From Psococerastis gibbosa (lineage: Eukaryota; Arthropoda; Insecta; Psocodea; Psocidae): DNA of 64,000 nucleotides. A program made the translations under genes and the position numbers. This document shows, piece after piece, positions 37,501-46,205 of this stretch (positions are counted from its first letter, which is position 1; every line of letters starts with the position of its first letter). The stretch is from contig OZ020489.1 of the NCBI GenBank assembly GCA_963971405.1, positions 46,454,510 through 46,518,509 on the forward strand. Direction: 5' to 3'. Under the pieces are notes generated by a model. The model was not told where the DNA came from. It did not search any database and saw only the letters and a program-made list of their open reading frames with translations.

Positions 37501-39864
37501 TTGTTTTTTTTTGCGCAAATTGTTTGACTTTTTTTGGGGTCGAGATGGGTGTCGCTAGACGCGGGATTTCATCCCGAACACGACGATATATGGTTTATGG
37601 GGTGGTTTTCCCATAGGTTGCCGGCTAGCCCGGGATCAGTGCCTATTTGAAGCATTTCGGGTGCTCGGGGCCTGTGACGTCATCGCCCATGCATTCTTAT
37701 GGGAGATTTTGGTCAAAATGATCCGATGGCCATGAATGGGACATGGATGGAAAGAGGTCGGTTTTCAAGGTATGTTGCACACGTTAAGGGGGTGGGGTCA
37801 CCGGTAGATTTCTTTCTGATGCGGTTTTTTCGATTCCAGTTGCGGTCCTGACCAATAGTTGTCATTGATGACCATACGGATTCGATGGGGTTTGCGTTCT
37901 AGACGCATTTGAAAAACGCTCCTATCCCTTATACATAGGATTTTTTACATTTCATACGATTTTAAGAAATTCTCTCGATGGCTAGTCGACTTTTTTCGCT
38001 CAGACGTGGGATTTTATGTGGGCTACAAGAAAAATGCGGAATCCCGGTTCTCACTGGTCAAATTCGGCAATTTTTCCCGTTTTTTTGAATATGCTTGTTC
38101 CGACCCTGACGCCCTGCATTCATCGGTACACAATGCGCGGCACATGATTTCCCAGTAGTTTTTCAAGCCGCATCTAGCTGCCAGGGTTATACAATTTAAA
38201 GAGGCAATTTTTCGTTTTTTTTTTTTTTTGCGCCCATTTTTTTGACTTTTTTTGGGGTCGAGATTGGTGTCGCTAGACGCGGGATTTTATCCCGAACACG
38301 ACGATATATGGTTTATGGGGTGGTTTTCCCATAGGTTGCCGGCTAGCCCGGGATCAGTGACTATTTGAAGGATTTCGGGGGCTCGGAGCCTGTGACGTCA
38401 TCGCCCATGCATTCTTATGGGAAATTTTGGTCAAAATGATCCGATTGCCATGAATGGCACATGGTTGGAAAGAGGAGGTGATTTCGAGCCGATTCGCCCG
38501 GTTTTTACTCTGATTCGTTTGATACCGTCCGATTTGAGGGCGTTGCAAAGTCGGTTTTCAAGGTATGTTGCACACGTTAAGGGGGTGGGGTCACCGGTAG
38601 ATTTCTTTCTGATGCGGTTTTTTCGATTCCAGTTGCGGTCCTGACCAATAGTTGTCATTGATGACCATACGGATTCGATGGGGTTTGCGTTCTAGACGCA
38701 TTTGAAAAACGCTCCCTATCCCTTATACATAGGATTTTTTACATTTCATACGATTTTAAGAAATTCTCTCGATGGTTAGTCGACTTTTTTCGCTCAGACG
38801 TGGGATTTTATGTGGGCTACAAGAAGAATGCGGAATCCCGCTTCTCACTGGTCAAATTCGGCAATTTTTCCCCTTTTTTGAATATCCTTGTTCCGACCCT
38901 GACGCCACACAATGATCGATACACAATGCGCGATACCTGATCTCCCACTAGTTTTTCAAGCCGCATCTAGCTGCCAGGGTTATACAATTTAAAGAGGCAA
39001 TTTTTCGTTTTTTTTTTTTTGCTACCATTTTTTTGACTTTTTTTGGGGTCGAGATTGGTGTCGCTAGACGCGGGATTTTATCCCGAACACGACGATATAT
39101 GGTTTATGGGGTGGTTTTCCCATAGGTTGCCGGCTAGCCCGGGATCAGTGACTATTTGAAGGATTTCGGGGGCTCGGGGCCTGTGACGTCATCGCCCATG
39201 CATTCTTATGGGAAATTTTGGTCAAAATGATCCGATTGCCATGAATGGCACATGGTTGGAAAGAGGAGGTGATTTCGAGCCGATTCGCCCGGTTTTTACT
39301 CTGATTCGTTTGATACCGTCCGAATGAGGGCGTTGCAAAGTCGGTTTTCAAGGTATGTTGCACACGTTAAGGGGGTGGGGTCACCGGTAGATTTCTTTCT
39401 GATGCGGTTTTTTCGATTCCAGTTGCGGTCCTGACCAATAGTTGTCATTGATGACCATACGGATTCGATGGGGTTTGCGTTCTAGACGCATTTGAAAAAC
39501 GCTCCCTATCCCTTATACATAGGATTTTTTACATGTCATACGATTTTAAGAAATTCTCTCGATGGTTAGTCGACTTTTTTCGCTCAGACGTGGGATTTTA
39601 TGTGGGCTACAAGAAAAATGCGGAATCCCGCTTCTCACTGGTCAAATTCGGCAATTTTTCCCCTTTTTTGAATATCCTTGTTCCGACCCTGACGCCACAC
39701 AATGATCGATACACAATGCGCGATACCTGATCTCCCACTAGTTTTTCAAGCCGCATCTAGCTGCCAGGGTTATACAATTTTAAGAGGCAATTTTTCGTTT
39801 TTTTTTTTTTTTTTTGCGCCCATTTTTTTGACTTTTTTTGGGGTCGAGATGGGTGTCGCTAGAC
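34511..39864 (+). repeat. Tail of left array (A-A-B-D-E-F-G, last monomer cut)
   Basis: Starts at 34511 (A), 35315 (A), 36109 (B), 36901 (D), 37699 (E), 38417 (F) and 39208 (G, broken at 39864 by TTAGG). Relative to the preceding block it carries an A-A duplication of 804 bp. In the last ~100 bp the monomer mixes families: ACAATTTTAAG and GGGTGTCGCTAGAC are K/E-like, while GCGCCCATTT is A-G-like. The transition toward the K family thus begins just before the TTAGG block. Confidence 0.87.
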
Positions 39865-40559
39865 TTAGGTTAGGTTAGGTTAGGTTAGGTTAGGTTAGGT
39901 TAGGTTAGGTTAGGTTAGGTTAGGTTAGGTTAGGTTAGGTTAGGTTAGGTTAGGTTAGGTTAGGTTAGGTTAGGTTAGGTTAGGTTAGGTTAGGTTAGGT
40001 TAGGTTAGGTTAGGTTAGGTTAGGTTAGGTTAGGTTAGGTTAGGTTAGGTTAGGTTAGGTTAGGTTAGGTTAGGTTAGGTTAGGTTAGGTTAGGTTAGGT
40101 TAGGTTAGGTTAGGTTAGGTTAGGTTAGGTTAGGTTAGGTTAGGTTAGGTTAGGTTAGGTTAGGTTAGGTTAGGTTAGGTTAGGTTAGGTTATGTTAGGT
40201 TAGGTTAGGTTAGGTTAGGTTAGGTTAGGTTAGGTTAGGTTAGGTTAGGTTAGGTTAGGTTAGGTTAGGTTAGGTTAGGTTAGGTTAGGTTAGGTTAGGT
40301 TAGGTTAGGTTAGGTTAGGTTAGGTTAGGTTAGGTTAGGTTAGGTTAGGTTAGGTTAGGTTAGGTTAGGTTAGGTTAGGTTAGGTTAGGTTAGGTTAGGT
40401 TAGGTTAGGTTAGGTTAGGTTAGGTTAGGTTAGGTTAGGTTAGGTTAGGTTAGGTTAGGTTAGGTTAGGTTAGGTTAGGTTAGGTTAGGTTAGGTTAGGT
40501 TAGGTTAGGTTAGGTTAGGTTAGGTTAGGTTAGGTTAGGTTAGGTTAGGTTAGGTTAGG
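39865..40559 (+). repeat. Interstitial telomere-type array, (TTAGG)139
   Basis: Exactly 695 bp, in perfect 5-bp phase. The only variant unit I see is TTATG, at 40190-40194. TTAGG is the typical arthropod telomere repeat; the G-rich strand is the + strand, so the direction pointing to a chromosome end is rightward. The left junction is an abrupt break in a satellite monomer after GTCGCTAGAC. The right junction runs seamlessly into K-family satellite, whose own sequence there is CGTTAGGGGGGTGG, so the last TTAGG (40555-40559) can equally belong to the satellite. Near-perfect homogeneity suggests recent synthesis or homogenisation. Confidence 0.97.
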
Positions 40560-42000
40560 GGGGTGGGGTCACCGGTAGATTTCTTTCTGATGCGGTTTTT
40601 TCGATTCCAGTTGCGGTCCTGACCAATAGTTGTCATTGATGACCATACGGATTCGATGGGGTTTGCGTTCTAGACGCATTTGAAAAACGCTCCCTATCCC
40701 TTATACATAGGATTTTTTACATTTCATACAATTTTAAGAAATTCTCTCGATGGTTAGTCGACTTTTTTCGCTCAGACGTGGGATTTTATGTGGGCTACAA
40801 GAAATATGCGGAATCCCGGATCTCACTGGTCAAATTCGGCAATTTTTCCCCTTTTTTGAATATGCTTGTTCCGACCCTGACGCCCTGCATTCATCGGTAC
40901 ACAATGCGCGGCACATGATTTCCCAGTAGTTTTTCAAGCCGCATCTACCTGCCAGGGTTATACAATTTTAAGAGGCAATTTTTCGCTTTTTTTTTTTTTT
41001 TATTTTTTTTTTGCGCAAATTTTTTGACTTTTTTTGGGGTCGAGATGGGTGTCGCTAGACGCGGGATTTCATCCCGAACACGACGATATATGGTTTATGG
41101 GGTGGTTTTCCCATAGGTTGCCAGCTAGCCCGGGATCAGTGCCTATTTGAAGCATTTCGGGTGCTCGGGGCCTGTGACGTCATCGCCCATGCATTCTTAT
41201 GGGAGATTTTGGTCAAAATGATCCGATGGCCATGAATGGGACATGGTTGGAAAGAGGAGGTGATTTCGAGCCGATTCGCCCGGTTTTTACTCGGATGCGT
41301 TGGATACCGGCCGATTTGAGGGCGTTTCAAAGTTCGTTTTCAGGGATAGGAGCACACGTTAGGGGGGTGGGGTCACCGGTAGATTTCTTTCTGATGCGGT
41401 TTTTTCGATTCCAGTTGCGGTCCTGACCAATAGTTGTCATTGATGACCATACGGATTCGACGGGGTTTGCGTTATAGACGCATTTGAAAAACGCACCCTA
41501 TCCCTTATACATAGGATTTTTTACATTTCATACAATTTTAAGAAATTCTCTCGATGGTTAGTCGACTTTTTTCGCTCAGACGTGGGATTTTATGTGGGCT
41601 ACAAGAAAAATGCGGAATCCCGGATCTCACTGGTCAAATTCGGCAATTTTTCCCCTTTTTTGAATATGCTTGTTCCGACCCTGACGCCCTGCATTCATCG
41701 GTACACAATGCGCGGCACATGATTTCCCAGTAGTTTTTCAAGCCGCATCTACCTGCCAGGGTTATACAATTTTAAGAGGCAATTTTTCGCTTTTTTTTTT
41801 TTTATTTTTTTTTTGCGCAAATTGTTTGACTTTTTTTGGGGTCGAGATGGGTGTCGCTAGACGCGGGATTTCATCCCGAACACGACGATATATGGTTTAT
41901 GGGGTGGTTTTCCCATAGGTTGCCAGCTAGCCCGGGATCAGTGCCTATTTGAAGCATTTCGGGTGCTCGGGGCCTGTGACGTCATCGCCCATGCATTCTT

Positions 42001-42165
42001 ATGGGAGATTTTGGTCAAAATGATCCGATGGCCATGAATGGGACATGGTTGGAAAGAGGAGGTGATTTCGAGCCGATTCGCCCGGTTTTTACTCGGATGC
42101 GTTGGATACCGGCCGATTTGAGGGCGTTTCAAAGTTCGTTTTCAGGGATAGGAGCACACGTTAGG
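42001..42165 (+). repeat. 5' part of the Ka monomer split by the LINE
   Basis: Essentially identical to the first 165 bp of the neighbouring monomer at 41199, ending in ACGTTAGG where the LINE begins. The monomer resumes at 45568. Removing 3402 bp (LINE plus one target copy) restores a monomer of 803 bp, close to the 802 bp of its intact neighbour. Confidence 0.92.
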
Positions 42166-45100
42166 CCGTTAGCCACACTTGTCAACGTATGGGCCAATGG
42201 AGTGCATTTCAAAATAGTTGGACTTTACAACCCGCCGAACAACGACCCCAACTTCGATAGCATCACACAGATCACTCAACACCGTAATAGCATAGTAATT
42301 GGCGACTTCAACGCACATTCTGCTCGCTGGGGATACAACACAGCCAACAGGGCCGGCAGAACAGTTGAAAACCTTATTGATACCACAAATCTCATTCGTA
42401 CACCGTCGGCTGCGACTTTCCTCGCCTTTGCTGGACAAATGAGTACACCTGACTTAGCTCTTGCTCATGTCAATTTAGCTCCCAGAACAGAAGTGTTACT
42501 CGCAGATGCAATGGATGGGTGCGGGCATCGTCCCCTCTGCCTCAGAATAAAAAACAAAAGCCAAATACACAATGCACCTAAACTCACCAGGTGGAATTTC
42601 AAGAAGGCTAACTGGCAAAAGTTTGCACGTTTAACAGACACCTATCTCAACAACAGGGCGGTCGATCTTAACCCAGACAAGTCCTACGGCCGTGTAATCA
42701 ATGGTATCATTACTGCTGCTAAAGAAAGCATCCCCAGGGGCCAAGTAAAACGATACAAACCTTTTTGGAACAACACTCTCAATACCCTCAAGAGAACCAG
42801 AAACGCTTCCCGCAGGCAAGCTGAAAAATCAAAAAAATTAAGTGACTGCCAACGGCTAAGAAAAAATCAAGCTTCCCTCAGACGAGAAATATTAGAAGCT
42901 AAAAGATCCGCGTACAGGTCGTTCGTATCAAAGCTTGACTTCCGAAAAGACGGGATAAAAGCTCATAGATACATTTCTAGCTTAAACAATGAAAAAACCA
43001 GTCGCAAGTGGGAACCAATCATGGTCAACGGCAAACAACTTACATGCCCAAAAAAAATTGCCAATGCCCTCTGCAAATACTACGCCGGAGCCAGCAGACT
43101 CAACATCACGCCAGCAGACCGAAAAAACGTGTTCACCAGAAGAGGAAGCAGCACCCCAGATGAGCATCCTGCCTTCGATAGCCATTTCACGTTTGAGGAA
43201 TTAGAACTTGCGTTAACTACTCTGAAGAAAGGTAAATCAGCAGGTCCGGACGGCATCTTCCCAGACTTTGTCAGACACCTTGGTGCTCAAGCAAAAGTCA
43301 CACTCTTACAGCTAATCAACCTAACATGGGAGTCCCGTGTCCCCGAACAGTGGAGAAAAGCAGAAGTTATAGCGCTGCTCAAAAAAGGAAAGCCCCCCAA
43401 CCAACTCAGCAGCCACCGGCCAATATCACTCACTAGTGTATGCTGCAAGCTCGCAGAAAAGATGGTAGAACGCAGACTACGCGAATTCCTTGAGTCAAAG
43501 GGAACAATAAGCGATTGCCAAGCCGGATTCCGGAATCATAGATCAACAATTGACCAAATTGTCAAATTTTCGCAAACAGTAAAGGATGGCTTCCACCACA
43601 AACAGTCGACACTAGCAGTTTTTGTAGACTTCAAGGCGGCCTACGATAAAATCTGGCGGGCTATGCTCTTAAAAAAACTAAAACGCGAAGGTGTGTGCGG
43701 AAAGATGTTTAATTGGATAAAAAGTCTGTTAACTCAGCGATTCATCAGGTGTAAATTTCAAAACAGGATCTCATCGTTCAGACAACTGCGCCAAGGTTTA
43801 CCGCAGGGAGCGGTCCTTAGTTGTCTACTGTTCAACGTTATGATCGACGATCTTCAGAGAGCCATTGAATCGGTCGAGGGCATAAAATGTTTTTTATTCG
43901 CTGACGACGTCGTAATGTGGGCTACCGGCTCCAAAGTAGAAGCTCTCCAGGCCGCAATGAACTCAGCACTCAACCGACTGGAACACTGGGCCAATTTCAA
44001 TAAAATGGAAGTTAGTTCTGAGAAAACCATTGCCCAACTATTTACTTTCTCAACGAAATCAAACCACTTTAATCTGCTGTACAAAGGAGAAAGTCTGCAG
44101 CAAACCAAGATTTCCACATATTTAGGAATCACAATGGACTCTAAACTGTCATACAGCACTCACATCTCAACTACTGCAGCAAAAGCACAGAAACGAAGCA
44201 ATCTTCTAAAAAGGCTGGCAACAACAAAATGGGGGGCGAACCAAGACGTACTGTGCTCCGCTTACAAAACATATGTGCGCCCAGTGATGGAATATGGCAG
44301 TGAAGTCACGTCGCTGTCAGCGGATGCCAATCTAAAAAAATTCGATGTAGTACAGAACAACGCGCTGAGAACAATTACCGGTGGTGTAAAATCTACTCCT
44401 ATTGTGGCAATGCAGCTCCAAACAGGTATTGAACCACTTGAAGCACGCAGAGACAAAATCACTCTAAACTTCTGGGAAAGAACCAAAAGGGTTGATGTAA
44501 GGCACTGGAACGACTACCGACCAGCAACTCAGAGACTGAAGACGCAACCAACACCTCTAACCCACTACAAAGTCCTGCGTAACAAATACCAAATTCCGAC
44601 GCCCGTACGTGCGCCTCTGCAAAGTTACAATAAAACAGTGTCAGCGTTACCAAGCATAAACCTGAAAATACAAAGTACTGCAACTAACAAGAAAGACCTG
44701 AGCGCTTTTGAACTCAGACAAAGTGCCCTAGAAACTATACACAATCTATATCCAGCTACCGAGTGGCTCCATGTTTATACCGACGGCTCATACAACCCTG
44801 AATCAAACTCCACAGGAGCTGGATCTTTCTGTAATTTATTTCAACAGCACTCAGCAGTAGGAAGGAATACAAGCAACTACGACGGTGAAGTTGTCGCCAT
44901 TACCGAAGCTACCAACAGAATTCTCAACCTCACAACTAATCCCGGCAACCTGGTGTTCCTGATCGACTCCCAGGCGGCAATTCTGGCACTCAGTAACAAC
45001 AAGCCCACTGACTGTCCCCGCACATCAAACTGCCGCAACAAACTAGCCGAACTCATCAATGCTGGGTGGAATGCCAGGCTTCAGTGGGTCCCAAGCCACG

Positions 45101-45546
45101 TCGGTCTCGTAGGAAATGAAATAGCGGACAAAATGGCAAAAAAGGGAGCGGAAGCAGACCAACCCGAAGCTCCACAAACCCTCCAGTCAGCACGGAACAT
45201 AATAGCCGCGAAAATCTCCAAGGCCACTAGTCTTCAACTTCGGAGCCTGAGCACTGGTAAAAAATGGGAGCCACTCACCACCCCCGGACACATCCCGTCA
45301 AACTTGGAGAGAAGCGCTGCGGTCGCGCGTTTCCGCCTAACTATCGGACACGACTTACTCCAAGCCCACCTTCACCGCATCGGAATTGCTGACTCCGACA
45401 TCTGTCCACTGTGCGCGTCCGGAAGGATGGTGGCCACTCACTTGGAGACCTGTTCCAGATTAAAACTTCTTCCTGCCGACACAACGAGGCGCTACTGGGA
45501 GGCTCGGCGTCTAATGGCCCAACTGCCACAGACGGGCGTTGGCTAA
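42001..45546 (+). CDS. LINE polyprotein (endonuclease-RT-RNase H), 5'-truncated, fused in frame to satellite
   Basis: 1181-codon open frame. Residues 1-55 are translated satellite; the element contributes residues 56-1181. Residues ~56-183 are the C-terminal part of an APE-type endonuclease with GDFNAHS (101-107) and a final GCGHRPL (173-179), where LINE endonucleases usually have SDH. Reverse transcriptase spans about 400-720: KSAGPDGI (412-419), QAGFRNHRST (507-516), VDFKAAYD with catalytic Asp543, GLPQGAVLS (599-607), FADD with Asp635/636 and YLGI (707-710). RNase H spans about 922-1050 with Asp928 (YTDGS), Glu963, Asp989 (IDS) and Asp1043 (GNEIAD). A C-terminal CPLC...H...C motif (1135, 1138, 1147, 1151) resembles a zinc knuckle. 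The product would copy element RNA into DNA at a nicked chromosomal target. No internal stop or frameshift is present, so the insertion is young. This copy cannot be autonomous because it lacks the endonuclease N-terminus. The ATG at 42001 is satellite sequence; use as a start is unproven. Confidence 0.9.
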   Translation: MGDFGQNDPMAMNGTWLERGGDFEPIRPVFTRMRWIPADLRAFQSSFSGIGAHVRPLATLVNVWANGVHFKIVGLYNPPNNDPNFDSITQITQHRNSIVIGDFNAHSARWGYNTANRAGRTVENLIDTTNLIRTPSAATFLAFAGQMSTPDLALAHVNLAPRTEVLLADAMDGCGHRPLCLRIKNKSQIHNAPKLTRWNFKKANWQKFARLTDTYLNNRAVDLNPDKSYGRVINGIITAAKESIPRGQVKRYKPFWNNTLNTLKRTRNASRRQAEKSKKLSDCQRLRKNQASLRREILEAKRSAYRSFVSKLDFRKDGIKAHRYISSLNNEKTSRKWEPIMVNGKQLTCPKKIANALCKYYAGASRLNITPADRKNVFTRRGSSTPDEHPAFDSHFTFEELELALTTLKKGKSAGPDGIFPDFVRHLGAQAKVTLLQLINLTWESRVPEQWRKAEVIALLKKGKPPNQLSSHRPISLTSVCCKLAEKMVERRLREFLESKGTISDCQAGFRNHRSTIDQIVKFSQTVKDGFHHKQSTLAVFVDFKAAYDKIWRAMLLKKLKREGVCGKMFNWIKSLLTQRFIRCKFQNRISSFRQLRQGLPQGAVLSCLLFNVMIDDLQRAIESVEGIKCFLFADDVVMWATGSKVEALQAAMNSALNRLEHWANFNKMEVSSEKTIAQLFTFSTKSNHFNLLYKGESLQQTKISTYLGITMDSKLSYSTHISTTAAKAQKRSNLLKRLATTKWGANQDVLCSAYKTYVRPVMEYGSEVTSLSADANLKKFDVVQNNALRTITGGVKSTPIVAMQLQTGIEPLEARRDKITLNFWERTKRVDVRHWNDYRPATQRLKTQPTPLTHYKVLRNKYQIPTPVRAPLQSYNKTVSALPSINLKIQSTATNKKDLSAFELRQSALETIHNLYPATEWLHVYTDGSYNPESNSTGAGSFCNLFQQHSAVGRNTSNYDGEVVAITEATNRILNLTTNPGNLVFLIDSQAAILALSNNKPTDCPRTSNCRNKLAELINAGWNARLQWVPSHVGLVGNEIADKMAKKGAEADQPEAPQTLQSARNIIAAKISKATSLQLRSLSTGKKWEPLTTPGHIPSNLERSAAVARFRLTIGHDLLQAHLHRIGIADSDICPLCASGRMVATHLETCSRLKLLPADTTRRYWEARRLMAQLPQTGVG
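42158..42165 (+). repeat. Target-site duplication, left copy (ACGTTAGG)
   Basis: The same 8 bases follow the LINE at 45560-45567, and the unoccupied site in the monomer at 41199 carries them once (41356-41363). The first A could instead belong to the LINE tail, so the duplication is 7 or 8 bp. It includes the telomere-like TTAGG. Confidence 0.85.
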
Positions 45547-45559
45547 ACTAAACTAACTA
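42166..45559 (+). mobile_element. 5'-truncated non-LTR retrotransposon (LINE) with endonuclease, RT and RNase H
   Basis: About 3.39 kb inserted into a K-satellite monomer and bounded by ACGTTAGG repeats. It has no long terminal repeats. It starts inside the endonuclease coding region, so the 5' UTR, any ORF1 and the endonuclease N-terminus are missing, as in typical 5' truncation during target-primed reverse transcription. The 3' UTR is almost absent: the stop codon lies within the CTAAACTAAACTAACTAA tail. A short direct repeat, CGTTAG, occurs on both sides of the 5' junction (42159-42164 and 42167-42172). Domain order APE-type endonuclease, RT, RNase H, CCHC-like motif fits the I/Jockey-related superfamily; the exact clade is not determined. 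Confidence 0.93.
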
Positions 45560-45560
45560 A
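45543..45560 (+). other. LINE 3' tail CTAAACTAAACTAACTAA containing the stop codon
   Basis: Two CTAAA then two CTAA units close the element; the stop TAA is 45544-45546. The final A is shared with the target duplication. I-type LINEs often end in TAA-rich repeats rather than poly(A). Here the units also resemble the telomeric C-strand (CCTAA). The reverse complement reads TTAGTTAGTTTAGTTTAG. Confidence 0.8.
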
Positions 45561-45567
45561 CGTTAGG
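45560..45567 (+). repeat. Target-site duplication, right copy (ACGTTAGG)
   Basis: Matches 42158-42165 exactly and is followed by GGGGTGGGGTCACC, the normal continuation of the Ka monomer. Confidence 0.85.
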
Positions 45568-46205
45568 GGGGTGGGGTCACCGGTAGATTTCTTTCTGATG
45601 CGGTTTTTTCGATTCCAGTTGCGGTCCTGACCAATAGTTGTCATTGATGACCATACGGATTCGATGGGGTTTGCGTTCTAGACGCATTTGAAAAACGCTC
45701 CCTATCCCTTATACATAGGATTTTTTACATTTCATACAATTTTAAGAAATTCTCTCGATGGTTAGTCGACTTTTTTCGCTCAGACGTGGGATTTTATGTG
45801 GGCTACAAGAAAAATGCGGAATCCCGGTTCTCACTGGTCAAATTCGGCAATTTTTCCCCTTTTTTGAATATGCTTGTTCCGACCCTGACGCCCTGCATTC
45901 ATCGGTACACAATGCGCGGCACATGATTTCCCAGTAGTTTTTCAAGCCGCATCTACCTGCCAGGGTTATACAATTTTAAGAGGCAATTTTTCGTTTTTTT
46001 TTTTTTTTTTTTTTTTTTTGCGCAAATTTTTTGACTTTTTTTGGGGTCGAGATGGGTGTCGCTAGACGCGGGATTTCATCCCGAACACGACGATATATGG
46101 TTTATGGGGTGGTTTTCCCATAGGTTGCCGGCTAGCCCGGGATCAGTGCCTATTTGAAGCATTTCGGGTGCTCGGGGCCTGTGACGTCATCGCCCATGCA
46201 TTCTT
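45568..46205 (+). repeat. 3' part of the Ka monomer split by the LINE
   Basis: Continues the monomer begun at 42001 without loss, through the inverted repeat, a long thymine run (about 46006-46019 and before), the hairpin with TTC loop and TGACGTCA. It reads CCCGGTTCTC, where the neighbouring K monomers read CCCGGATCTC. Confidence 0.9.

Larger units (their letters stand above)
1..39864 (+). repeat. Left satellite array, ~795-bp monomer with higher-order structure
   Basis: Tandem head-to-tail array with 50 marked monomer starts (707 to 39208) plus a partial monomer at the left edge. Spacing is usually 791-807 bp; type E monomers are 718-719 bp. Each monomer carries, in order: ATGGGA marker, a 75-codon open stretch, a GTCATTGATGAC inverted repeat, a run of thymines, a CGGGAT/ATCCCG hairpin, a palindrome cluster and TGACGTCA. 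No gene, RNA gene or transposon is supported anywhere in this stretch. Monomer length is not a multiple of three, and open stretches exist in overlapping frames on both strands, so they look incidental. Types A-G are my labels, based on recurring substitutions. Confidence 0.97.

Noticed and set aside
42169..45529. Several - strand and alternate-frame open stretches of 60-101 codons inside the LINE
   Set aside because: Shadows of the long sense frame, which carries all the diagnostic RT and RNase H motifs.
42166..45559. LTR retrotransposon or retrovirus-like element
   Set aside because: No LTRs, protease, integrase or gag. The APE-type endonuclease upstream of the RT, the repeat-type 3' tail and the short target duplication indicate a LINE.
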